From Xylocopa sonorina (lineage: Eukaryota; Arthropoda; Insecta; Hymenoptera; Apidae), in assembly GCF_050948175.1 (NCBI RefSeq), contig NC_135199.1:9180501-9244500 (forward strand): DNA of 64,000 nucleotides, read 5' to 3'. Below are positions 33,912-45,677 of the stretch, one piece after another; positions within the stretch are counted from its first letter, which is position 1; each line of letters starts with the position of its first letter. A program made the translations under genes and the position numbers. A model generated the notes under the pieces. It saw only the letters and a program-made list of their open reading frames with translations. It ran no database searches and was not told the DNA's origin.

Positions 33912-36900
33912 GCTTGGCCCCGAAACATTGATTAGGTGAAAGCCAATTATAGTGGGTGGTAATTGGCCCTAGAACATTATCTTGAGGGAGGCCACTTTAG
34001 CGGTGCTTAGTGGTCGAAACGTCCGAGATATACGTTGCTACGAATTTTCTAGTATTTATAGTAAGCGCCAGAGGATCTAACGCGGTTTGCATTGGCCGCT
34101 AACCAGAATGGCTGGAGTCGTCTTTTTAAGCGCGACGAGAGACGCGTTGCCACTTTAAACTGCGAGAATGTTTTCTATCCTACAAATCTAGTTGAACCAT
34201 CTAGTCTATGTCCATTATTAAAAATCGATAACGTTTTTTCGCTATGAAATTCCTGTTATCCGTGCTGGTACATTAATTACATAAATGGCTACATAATACT
34301 CGGGATCCCGGGGCCACTGAAATTTCTGTCGATCAATCAGTCGCAAAGCACCATCAAACAGCCCCGCCATCGGCGATCGCTCGCCCTCGTAACCGAGCCC
34401 ATCGCCCGACCACGACCCCAATATCATACCCCGCAACGGAAACGGAGGATCCTTAAACTGTCGCCCGATAATTGCATTAAACAACCGATCGATATCGCGA
34501 TACCGGTCCCTCTTTCTCCTTTTGTTGACCGCCCCACCCTAGATCGCGCTGTCATTGTTATCCATCCCCGTGTAATTACACGAGCAATAATCGAGGGACC
34601 TATCGGAGAGGGATCTCGTATCGCGAGAGCCAGCCGCAGCTGATCGCTGGTTCCTCGCGTCGCCTCGAAGAACAGCCGAGTCATACGCGTATAGCCTCTG
34701 ACGGAATTATCGCCGTTACCGAGAGGGGTGCACGCGCGTACACGCGAGAGGAACGCTGGTTCCTTGGAGCCAGGCCTCGAAGGCCATCGTTAATCGCGAG
34801 CACGTTGGCCGCGAGCAGTCGATCTCTCGTTTCTCGCCCGGCTGGCATTTCGTGAACGTCACGTGTCACGGCATACCTGTCGTCTAGCGGCTGCCAGCTG
34901 CTTAATGCGTGTCCTAAGGGTAAAAGCGACCGACCGCCGCTTTCACGGCTAATTTCGAGAGCCAGCCGCGGCTTTCTTCCACGAGGGTTTCCGTATCGTT
35001 CCTCTGTTCGTCTCTCGCCGCTTCCTTTCGTTGCTCTTTTCTTCCCCACCGTTCTTCTTCGTTTTGCCACCGCGCCGCGCGACTTTCCCTTTCGTCCGCG
35101 GCGCTCCGCCGTCTTTTCTGCCACGCGCTCTCGCGAGACAGTCGGATTTCTCCTCGCAGATGGTTCCTCTCGTTTTATTCCCTTCCTATTACGTTGGAAT
35201 ATTTTTTATCATTTTTCTCCACGTTCACAAATCGTCACCGCGATTGTTCAGCGCAAAGAGGGTGGTTCTGGTTAATCGTTGTATCATCAAAATAATAGAA
35301 AGAAGTCACAGGAACAAATACTTGAATTTGCAGAACATTCCGTCAGAGATTCGTAATCTTTCGCTAATACTGAAAAGTTTTCGTTCCTCCCGTCCCCTCG
35401 CCAGATCCACTCCCTTTCCGTGTACCCGTCGCGTTGTTGCGTTTCGACTCGTCGCTCCTCTTTTTACGCCTGCCAGTTTTCTTTCCCCTGCCGTTTCCTT
35501 CCCTGCTTTTCCTTTTTCCACGGTACTCGTCCGGCGTTCTCGTACCTCTCTCTCTCTTTTTTTCTTTTTTTCACCAACACCGCTCTTCCTCCCCGTCCTC
35601 TTGCCACCCCTTCCTCCGCGTCTCGTCCAGCTCGGCCTCCAACGGCTATCGGACGCGAGAGAGCCTACACCTGGCCTTCATCGAGATAACGAGAACGGTC
35701 CTTTACGAGCCTTAAGGCCCTCGCCGGCGTTAACTCACCGGGACGCGCCTATCGGCCGGTCGATTAATTGAAATATACGTTTTAAACGTCCACGATGAGA
35801 TAACCGGCACTGCGGACCGAGCCGTCCTATCGCCCGTAAAATTCACTCGCCGCCCCGAGCTGCTTATTTCTTGAATAAACCGAGCGCTCGCAGTCGCGCA
35901 CGGAACAGGGACTCGCGATATCGATAGAAAGGTTCCACCGTGGGAATCTGCGAGAACTTGAAATCAAAAAATCCCAATCGGTGCCCTCGACAAGCTCGTA
36001 GTCGAATTTCGACATTTTTCGACGCGTATAAAGATAGTTTAATCTGTCAGTCTCTAACGTGGAATTAATTGTTACACATAAATCGTAGCTCGACGAATGA
36101 ACATTCGAGCAATCGTTATAACTCCTGTTTATCTACCATCTAATAAGAAATTCATCTTCGCGCCTACTACGCGTTCTATCACTGCGTGAAATGGCTATGC
36201 CATGCGACAGAGCAACGCGTACTCGTTGCCTATTATCGACGAATCCCCTCCATCGCGCGACGTAAATCAATTCAATTAATAAGGATCGATAATTAGTCGG
36301 GTTCCCCGATAACTTGGCCCGCTTTCGACGGATATACACGTATAGACACCAGCCGTAGCACTCGAAGCGACGCGCACCAGTACCGGATAATCGATAGCAC
36401 ACAATTATTGCCCCCCTCCCGTACGCTGGCCCGCTATAATTACACTCGGCTCCGATTTAGCGAATTAAACGGACCCGCGTCGACTGCAGCTCGCGAGAAA
36501 CTCCCCACCGTCCACCGCCTTCCGTCCACCGACCTCTCGAACCACCCCCTCGCTTTTTTCACTTACCAGCCCGCCGTCGAATTCCTAAGTCTTGTTATTA
36601 TTTCACCGGGGATATTTAAAAAGCCGTAATCTCCTTTCGCTCTAATCCGATTACCCGGCGAGCTGCACGATAAAAGGAGAAGCAGCAATCCGCGCCCCGC
36701 CTCCAGAGACAATGGGCCGCCCGCGAAGTCTGGTTCATTAGCGACGTAAACGCGACGACCGCCACCCTCTGACTCACCCCCTTCGCGACCGTACGCGTGT
36801 CTCGATCGCGTCGCTTTTCTCCCTCGACTCTCTGTTAAGTTAATCATTGCTAAATCGGACGGCTGAGTGGAACGATGGTAATTTTCAAAAATTGTCAAAC

Positions 36901-39900
36901 GACGAAATGCTTCTCCTTCTCTCTCGACTTGAAAGCTTTACTTTTATTGTCGCGTGGGTAAGTGTAAGTTGTGAAGTAGTAAAAAGGAGCGTCGCGAGAA
37001 ATTTTGTGACGTCTACGCGTATAATTTAATTAGGTTCGCTCGCTCGCGACTAACCTTAGAATTAAACAGGATCGATGTAATCGCGCGTAATCACGACGAA
37101 CGACGGCGAGAGGTTTGCGGGCGCGACGTGTTTCGCGGTATCGATCTGTTAAGTGACTTATCTCATGGCTGTACACTGCGAGGCCTGACGTAAAAACCCT
37201 TTGCATGTCCGTTCGCGTTGCACGACGTAGGACTCCCGGTATGAATAAATGACACGCAGCCCCGACTTTATAGCATTCGAGCTCGCCGGCATCCATTAGT
37301 AATGAGGCTGCATGTAGTTTGATTAAGCTGAACACGCTGGCCGAAAAAAGAAATTCTTCTTGCTCGCCAGAGCATCCGTCGTTGCGTTGCGAGCGTACGT
37401 CGACGACCGCTCCCTTCGTTTACCCTTCGCCATTCGATTCGAATTTCTCGCAACGGAAGTCGACTGCTTCCTCGTTTCTTGCGCGAACATGCGAACGCTT
37501 GAGAATTTTTCTTGAAATTCGAATTCTCTGATTGCTCGCGAATTCTCGTCGTAAAAATCGTTGAGGATCGCGAACGGCAACTGCGAGAAGGGGTGGAGAC
37601 GCTCGAGGGAGGATACAGATCGAGCATGCAAGTCGATGCTCTTCCGCAGTTGGAGTTTTACGTTTATTCTCGAGAAAATTAGAACCTTAGGGAACCTCTT
37701 ACATTTTTGTGGAGATTGACGAGTTTACGGCCGGTAAATATGGATGAAAGGCGATGAAATAGTTAAGGGGCGCATGGGGGGTGGGAGCGCGAGCTTTTAG
37801 CAAAAATCTACCGGCTCTTATTCTGATTCAAAATCGTGTATAGTCGGCGGAAACGAGATATAAGGCCAGTCGTAAATTCTTGAGAAAGTTTGGAAGAAAT
37901 ATGGTCGTGAGAGGACTCCCGAACTCTATACTCGGGATCGTACGAAATTTCATAACTCCGATACTATTACGTTTTCATTGCTCGAGATATTTTTCAAGCT
38001 CCAATCCTGATATCGCATGAATCTCTCCGTACATTGCCAATTATAAATGTCCGTTCCACTTTGCCGTTCCAAAAATACCGTCCACGTAGAGTAAAACAAC
38101 GAGCATCTCGTTTCATTAGCCGCAGTTCGGGGGAAACGCTCGCTCGCATAAATACAAGCAGTTTGTAATCGCAAAACGTGGCGTCGTTCAGAATATTTCC
38201 AGGAAAGGAGCGAATATAGAGTTTTCAAGCTGTCGGGTGTAGTTAAACTTGCGTAACTCGAGGTTCTCGTGGTAAATGTATGTTCCGTAGCCCCCTTTTC
38301 AGGGCGAAACAAAGGCGAATGGGCGTTAAACGAAAGCGCGGAGGCTCGCGAGCGAGAAATAGGCGGTGTTGAGGGAATTTTTGAAATGGCCCGCGGTCTT
38401 CTTCCCCTCGGCTTAATTGGAGGGTCGCGCGCTGACGGAGCCGGTTGCGAAACGTCTCGATCGTGTCGATTCGCGAGAAAAAGCGACGCTCGTAATTACC
38501 GTAAAACGGTCCGCTGGCCCCGGTCGATCGTCTCGATTGCTTTCGACGTGTCCCTTGCACGCGAGCGCTTTTACCTACTCGCGCTCGAGCCGCGTTCGTG
38601 CGCCGGGAAATTTTTATTTCTCATCGGCCCGCGCGAGTTCGAAGTCGTTCCGTAGATTTCCACGATAGCAACTTGAAACGCCGCTCGAATTGCTTTCGAA
38701 ACGATTTCGCCGCTTGTCGCGGTGGTTTCGCGTCGCGAAATACGCCGCGGAGAAACGGGCGAGAGGTATTGTTAATTGTCCGCGAGGGGGAAAAAGTGGA
38801 ACGCGTCTCATTAGGGTAATAGCGAAATTTGAAAAAGTTTGATAAGCACTCCTCGAAATTGTCCCCCTAAAACCAGAGAGCCGCGATGCGTAATTTGCAT
38901 TACGATCGTTCTTCGTTAATTTCCGTAATTGTACCGTGTCTTTCATCGACGTCGAGCGTTCTACTAGCGCGTTATTACCGTCATCGCGACCCCTTTCTGT
39001 CTTCGTACGGTTAATTAGAGTAATTGCCATCGTGCCGTCGCGATCGGGTAGAAAGTACTCCGACGAATGTCTTCTGATGTTTGACTTCGTCCCCACACCT
39101 GCTCTGAAAATCGTCCCCGATTCTGCACAGCCTCCCGCGGATAGAAATTGAACGGGGATCGTTTCGCGGTTTCGTTTATTTGCTCGTCGAACGAGAGACG
39201 CTGTGAAATTCATTCACATGCAATTTTAATTTTCAGCTACGATCTTTTTAATAGAACGAAGCCATCTCCGTGATACATTCGAAGCACCTTATAAGACTTA
39301 CTACATCTCCGATCATTTTTTTTCTCTTATATTCCTTTGCCTCGAGTGGCATTTAATTAAAATTTCATTGAAAAAAGGGATCGCCTTCGATCGATCCTTC
39401 GCCCACGTACACTCCAACAAATTAAACACCAACTTCACCGTCAAAAGAACCAAACCAACCGGTTTCTCCACTTTTCCACGAAAACTACCCTTTCTCGCGT
39501 CGAGTCTTAGCAACGTCCAACGGTGAACGCGAACCGGGGAAACCACCAAAATCCATCCGATTCAACGATCCACCCCTTTATTTCAGCCGAGTTCCATCAA
39601 CAAATTTCCATTCCACTTACCCTCACCCGAAGAATACGTCAAGATTAGGGCAATCCGAAGGGGGGTTTCGATCCGTCGAAGAATCCGCGGGAGCACAGAG
39701 GATGTCGGGCGTTCCTCGGCTCTGGCCGTCGGTCAGCCATTGCCAGCCGCTCGCAGCCGCCCCAAAGCGGCCCACCCCCGGCAGCAGCCACCTCGGCTGG
39801 CCTCACCTCGACCGCCTCGCCGTCCCGCGCCAGCCCTCAACCCCTTCTGCCCTCTCGTCTCTCTATTTAATGCAGTCCATTAGAGTGCATTTAGATCGAG

Positions 39901-41334
39901 GGATAGTTAAAGCGCAGGCCAGCAGCTACACGGCATCGTGCGCCGCCCGCACCGCCGCCGCGTCACCATGGAAAATAGTGTTGTCCACCGGCAGTGCGCG
40001 TCCTTACTTAGAAACGACATTAGCCGCTCGATGGATCCACCGTCCGTTCTCCTCCTTCACGTTCGACGGGTTGTTTGTTTCAACGATCTTTTCTCGACAG
40101 CTTCCATCCAGATCTAACCAGATAGATCCTCCCTTTCGACCTAAATTCGCTCGTCAACTACCATCCTCGCGAGCGACGGGAACTTTGAATAATTCCAGAC
40201 CCGTTATCAACCATCCTCATCTCGAAACCTCGATCAAACATCGCAGAACCGAACGACGCTGTATCGACCCCCTCGATCGTGTCTGTCTTACGACCTCGCT
40301 GGTCTCGTCCGCCCTCGAATCCAATTCCCAGCCGGAAGAATCGACGGAGATCGGAAAAACTGGTGTACGTATCGACCACGAAAACAGTCGTACGAGGCTG
40401 AAGACAAAGTCTGTCGCTAACGAAGCAGCGTCGATGGCCGAGGGCAGGGTGTATCGTGTACCCTGCGGAACATCGTGTAGGACAAGGAGAAGGGGGTGGA
40501 CAGGGCTGCGAGCCGCGGCCATTGTCTCGCGAAGGCCGTTATTCAGAGGAGCCGGCTCGATTTGAGAGCCGCGGCGATGCAGCTGGCATTTAGCAGGCAT
40601 TCAATTAAATATTGATCCAGCTCCGTTTAGCGCCGGTAAACAATTATGCACGCTAATTAATGCCCCGCCGTTGTCGGCGCAATCAAACCGTATCGTCCTC
40701 GAGCGCGCCGAGCCGAATCCAACGATACACTCGCGTCGCTTCGACTCGCCTCGCCCCGTCCCGAGCCTTGATCATCGATCCCGCGGGATGTACGCTCGCT
40801 CGCACTCCTCCCCTCCCTTTCTCTCTCTCTCTCACACTCTCTGCGTGCGTAACAGGCGTGCGTGCGTTTCACGGTGCTCCTCGATCGGTCGATCCTAATT
40901 AAAAAGTGGCGCAGGGGATCCCCAGCGTGGTCGAGGACGTCTTCGCGTGCTTCGTTCGCGAGCTTCTTTCGAGTCGATAACCAATCCTCTCTCTACGAAT
41001 TCGATCGCGCGAAGCGTGTCGAAAATCGCGCGCCTTGAAAATCGTTCGTCGAGGAGACAGTGGAAATTGTTACGGGATTCTTGATGAACCTCTCGCTCTG
41101 GTATTAAGGAGGAAATTACAAATGTATGTATAAGAACGTTTCACGGATACTGGTTATGTATATGAGGCTTGTCGCGTGTGTTGCTCTTTACTATTCTCCA
41201 TTACCTTATAATTACGCATAATATTATACGCAGATAAACTGGTTAGCTTGTACCAGTCCACGGCGATTCTTGGCCCTTACGTGTTAATGGCGCGTTGTTT
41301 TTTAATCATAATTACGTGATAAAGCCCCCGAACG

Positions 41335-41351
41335 AATAAATAAATAAATAA
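41335..41351. repeat. (AATA)4 tetranucleotide repeat
   Basis: About four AATA units in the AT-rich stretch 41100-41360. Confidence 0.75.
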
Positions 41352-41626
41352 GACGAAATTGGGGCTATTTATACTGTGCGTCGAAGCTCGTCGATCGAAC
41401 AACCGCGGGATTTACATAAACATTCGCCGATCAACTCGGCAGGCGGACTCCCCGGCGGCGTAACTCAGTAGTTATCGTATCGCGATACCAACCCCGCTGC
41501 TTTCAATCTTCATTTATACGATCGATTAGAAAAGTTCGCGCCGCGGCGCTGGGAAATATCAACGCGCGAGCGAGCGCGATGGAACGAAACCGCGGCGCGA
41601 CACGCCGGAGCGATTACGCGAGGGGG

Positions 41627-41654
41627 AAAAAAAAAGAAGGAAAAAAAAAAAAAA
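41627..41654. repeat. A-rich tract
   Basis: Two poly(A) runs (9 and 14 A) separated by GAAGG. No upstream retrotransposed body is recognisable. Confidence 0.8.
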
Positions 41655-43384
41655 TGAAAAACTCTTCTCCCTTTCAACTGCAACAACGCTCGTGCACGCG
41701 AGCATTACAATCGCCCGTTCTAATCTTGCTGAACATCGACAACGCTTTTCCCTCCGCCTGCACCCGCCTCCTCCTCCTCCTCCTCCTCCGCGAGAAGGGG
41801 GCGTAATTAAGCGGGGAAAAACGGCAGCGAACGCGATCGTTGCCTATTGCTCGACAGCTCGAGCGCCGCTCTCCCGTACGAATTAATACTCGAACTGGTT
41901 TACTCTCAGCCGTATCGTCCGCTAGCCACTCGAGCCAACCCTCGCGTCGAGAATTAGCGATCGTCGGATCGTTCTCGCTCGGCTCGTTCCCCATCAACGC
42001 CAAGGCTCCTCGTTCATTTCGTTTGTACTACTTTCTTTCCGGTTCACTTCGACGGGAACTGTTTTTGTTTCTCGTAACAGCATCGCCGGAATTTATACAC
42101 GTGTCCGTGGGGGTAGTTCGCGTCGCACGGAAATTGCTTGTCAGGGGAATTAGTAATCGCTTTTTCTCTATTCACTTTACACGGTGCATACTCTCTTGTC
42201 GCTGTTGAAATTTTGCGTCCGCCTGTATTCGTTTACGACAAGCGTTTGCGAGCGGCGAAATTTTGAATCAATTTCTCAGCGTCAAACTCGAAACCCAGCC
42301 GAGCGCTACCAGAAAATTGGCAACAAAGCGGGAGCAAACCATCCGCGCGCCATAGAATTCGCCTTCCCGGGGGATACTGAAAGCGCGCCAGGCAAGAAAA
42401 CCGTCCGTTCGTTCAGAGATTTCGAGGCGTCTTTCTGGCATTGAAGGCGAACTGGCGTTGCCGCGGAAAATTCGCCAGCCGTTAGTCAGCGGTCTCACCC
42501 TTGTATCAGGATCGCGCGAGTCTGTTTAACCCTTTAAACCCGGCATTTCCATGCATTTTGCGCGTCGATCCGCCAGCCGCTTTGAAGCTCCATCTCCGCG
42601 TAACGTCTCGCTGGAGAACCAGGAGTCTGAAGTTTGAGCAGGCACCCCGCGCGAAACCTTCGCGGTTCCTTTTTAACGGTGCCAATTCACGAAGAGCTTC
42701 TATCGAGGCAACGAGATCGAGGAGGAGGAATCGCCAGGTCGACGGATGCGAACGAAGGAAGACGCAAGCTTCTCAGCTGCTACCTCGACTGGTCATTCGA
42801 GGCAGCAGCGACTCGCCCTTCGTTACTCGAGCGTTTCGTGCGCTACCCTGGAACCCAACCGCGACCATAATCTCGGTGTAACGCGGCTAACTCCTCGGCA
42901 GTAGGGTTAATCACCGTGTGTACGTAGATGGAAACAACGATTCGGTAGTATGCGCGCAAATAGGATCGCTAAGGGGGTTGGCGAACGGGCGCGAGCACCT
43001 GTGCGCGTGTCCGTAGTTCCGTCTGCACGTCGCCAGGCGGCGCACTCTTCGCGGGCTCGAGGGTTGATCTAAAATTGATTTATGCAAATTGGCGCTGCAC
43101 GAGCAATTAACAATTCCTTGTAGACCGGCTCGAGTATAGCTTTTCGAGGGTGTGGAAGGGTGGCTGAGGCGATGGGGTGAGGATAGGTAGACGACGGTCG
43201 AGGGGGTGGATGGTGGGGGCGGCTGCGAAGGGGAAGGGTTAGGTTTGGTAAGGCACCGAGCCAGAACTCCGGGAGCCTCGCGGAGAACGCCGAGGGGGTG
43301 GTAGATACGAAAGAGGAACAGGCGTACGAAAGGGGTGGAAGCGGTGGCAGTCGAAAGGTAGGGAAACGGAGACGCGGCGGGGAC

Positions 43385-43391
<7 letters not shown>

Positions 43392-43420
<29 letters not shown>
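43392..43420. repeat. (AG)14 microsatellite
   Basis: 29 bp of pure AG within a purine-rich stretch (about 43140-43460). Confidence 0.93.
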
Positions 43421-43425
<5 letters not shown>

Positions 43426-43760
43426 CTTGGAGAGAGGGCGAAGGGGTGCAGCTCGGCGCGTAGTCGAGCTGATGAAGGACGAAACACAGAGAATGCGCGA
43501 TGCTCCGAGAAAATGGAATTAATTTGCTAGGATTAAATCCGCCTAGCGCCGCTACAGAACGCTGAATGTTTCTCGCGTACGTGTGCGGACTTATTTCAAG
43601 AGCACACGCGGGGAGAGATACTCGAGTGTGCTTTGCGCCTTCCACCAGAGTTCTTCTCCCTTTCTCTTTGCGCTACGATTTTCACCATTTCCCGTGGCCG
43701 CCTCCTTCGCTTCGGGGGCTCGAGCCCAAGATAACGCGTTCCGCAGGATACGCGCCGGGG

Positions 43761-43800
43761 ACGAAGGGTATCCTTTTCAAACATTAATTTAATAGGAAAG
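43761..43800. repeat. Diverged direct repeat, copy 1
   Basis: A 40-bp unit has an 18-bp identical core, TTTTCAAACATTAATTTA, and agrees with copy 2 (44139-44178) at about 34 of 40 positions. The copies are 378 bp apart in the same orientation. The AT-rich, homeodomain-like core is flanked by GGGGTATC on the left and a purine-rich GGAAA/GGCAAA stretch on the right. An old local duplication, possibly of a regulatory element, is the simplest reading. Confidence 0.65.
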
Positions 43801-43989
43801 ACCGTGGGGGGGAAGAAGCGTGACCGCGACATAGCGCGAGGGGGAGCGGGTTCTACCTCGTTCCGCGGTTTACTAGCGTCAGCCTTGTTCTCGTTCGTAA
43901 GCTGAATCGTTTACATCGATTAGTCGTTGTAAAAAGGGCGCGACGCGACGTCGTTCGAGAATCTCCGTTTCCACGGGACGACGTTAATT

Positions 43990-44010
43990 AAAATATTTGA
44001 AAAATATTTT
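43990..44010. repeat. AT-rich inverted repeat between the two direct repeats
   Basis: AAAATATTT (43990-43998) and AAATATTTT (44002-44010) form a perfect 9-bp inverted repeat around GAA, preceded by TTAATTA. It lies in the 378-bp interval between the direct repeat copies. It may be a dyad binding site or ordinary AT-rich sequence. Confidence 0.55.
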
Positions 44011-44138
44011 AAGCGACAATTTTTAATCAACCGCCCCTGTGTACGTAAAAAGGCTCGTATTGTGACAGCGGCGGGTGAAAAAAGTCGGACGGGAAAATCA
44101 GAGGAAACTGCAGGTTCCGAGTGACGAGAGACGACGGA

Positions 44139-44178
44139 ACGAGGGGTATCTTTTTCAAACATTAATTTAGCAGGCAAA
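44139..44178. repeat. Diverged direct repeat, copy 2
   Basis: This is the partner of 43761-43800. The left part reads ACGAGGGGTATC (copy 1 has A at the fifth position), followed by the same 18-bp core and a purine-rich right flank. Similarity fades on both sides, although a CGGTTTA word follows each copy roughly 50-70 bp later. No terminal inverted repeats or target-site duplications were seen, so a transposon is not favoured. Confidence 0.65.
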
Positions 44179-45136
44179 AACGGGGGAACAAGGCAGACGA
44201 GGCGGAGGCATTAAGCTTGTTACACGGTTTATTAACGAAACGGGTATTAGTTTCACGAAGGAGACGTTGAATTTCTTTCCTCCGGCATTCCCTGCCTTCA
44301 GACAGTGATTGTTAAACGAATAGCGTACCCTTTAACCGGAATTAAGTTTCAACCAGCCCGAGAAATTCGCCTGGTAACGAGTCGTGGCTCCTAACGGAAT
44401 TCACGGGGGCCGGCATCGAACAGGTGTGTTAAAAGTCAAAAATCTCTGACGAGCCTAGGGGGATTCGCTTATTTTAACTGCCTGCACCCTTAAACTTTTC
44501 TGCTCCGCTGGTGCCTGCGACGCTGATCGCCTTGCCCCGCGTACGCTTCACGCTCTCGCGCTCGCGTCGCGACATTATTCCGGCCTAAAAGAATCCCGGT
44601 TGAAACAAGCTGGCCGTTTCGCCGGAGAAACTTCCACGGTTGATATAAAGTCGATAGCACCAACCATATTGCCGTCAGTTTTCGAACCTAAACTATTACT
44701 TTAGATCGACCACTCTCCTATACAAAATTAGGGGTTGAAACGCGACGAAAGAGCATCCGGTTGAAGAATTGAAAAAAATCGGTTGCGAAACGACGAGGTT
44801 CGAAGCTGGTGGGGCGCTGGTAAGAAGAACAACAACGGTTTAATCGAGAATTCTCTCGACGGGCCTTGCGAGCGTCTGTCGTCGCGGAGGGGTATTATAC
44901 GCGGCTGGGTAACGCAGCGGGGGTAGAGGTTGGCAAACGTCTCCGGCGAGTATTTCGCAATAACGGGAGACGTCGTCGTCGGCGGGCCGTCGCGCACACG
45001 CCGATCCGTCGACTTGCACGTACACGCGCGGCTAACAGCCGGCTCTTCCTTCGACAATTTTGTCTGCAGGGATACTAATTTCGTAACGTCTTCGTCTAAT
45101 CATCCTAAAGGTCTCGCGGTGTGCAAGAGGGTCCGT

Positions 45137-45178
45137 CGCGCGTGTGTGCGCGTACGTGTGCGCGCGTGTGCGCGCACG
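45137..45178. repeat. 42-bp uninterrupted alternating pyrimidine-purine tract
   Basis: Every base alternates Y-R, from CGCGCGTGTGTGCGCG through CGTACGTGTG to CGCGCGTGTGCGCGCACG. Such GC-rich alternating tracts are the classic sequence type that adopts left-handed Z-DNA under negative supercoiling. It is the longest such tract I saw in the window. Confidence 0.85.
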
Positions 45179-45662
45179 AGTTCGTCGTTTCGCCTGTACC
45201 AAACAAAGGAGAGACAGACAGCGGGACGATACTGCGAGAGGGGTGACATACGGGGGGTGGAGAGTAGAGGGTGGGCGCCAGGGGTGAAAGAGGGCCGCTC
45301 GAAGCCGGAGGGAAGATGCGCAGCTAGCGAGAGAGCCCTGGTATAATTAAAACAGCGCGGAGAGGAGAGCCTGCGAGAGGAGACAGACACCGTGCTGATT
45401 TCATTAAACGTCTTACCTCAACGCAGGTATCCCAGGTCTGCGCGCGTTTCGTTCGCGCCAAACCCCTTTCCGTTCCGTCGTTTCGTTTTCCGTCTGCCGT
45501 TTGCGCGGGAAAGATCGTTCGTGGTGCCCGTGGAACGCGTTATTTCGCAGGGATCGTGGCTGAGAATTGTCTTTCATCGCGCGGACGATGCCCGCCTCGT
45601 CTTCGTCTTTTCTTCTCCTCGAACGATTAGTTCGAACTTTACTCGTCGCTGGACTAAATCCA

Positions 45663-45677
45663 TTTTTTTTTTTTTTT
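45663..45677. repeat. Poly(T), 15 bp
   Basis: Simple mononucleotide run; no retroelement body adjacent. Confidence 0.9.

Larger units (their letters stand above)
29221..43700. other. Non-coding sequence with several microsatellites
   Basis: No supported gene. Listed repeats fall at 31389, 31671, 33664, 41335, 41627 and 43392. A compositionally distinct patch at 33780-34210 has few CGCG words and repeated GGCCAC/TTGGCC words. The plus frame 39702-40565 (287 codons) is discussed in findings. AT-rich patches occur at 30240-30440 and 41100-41360. Confidence 0.55.

Noticed and set aside
34681..35124. Basic, Lys/Arg-rich minus-strand frame resembling a nuclear protein
   Set aside because: The basic N-terminus comes from a T/C-rich stretch read on the opposite strand; the rest has no pattern.
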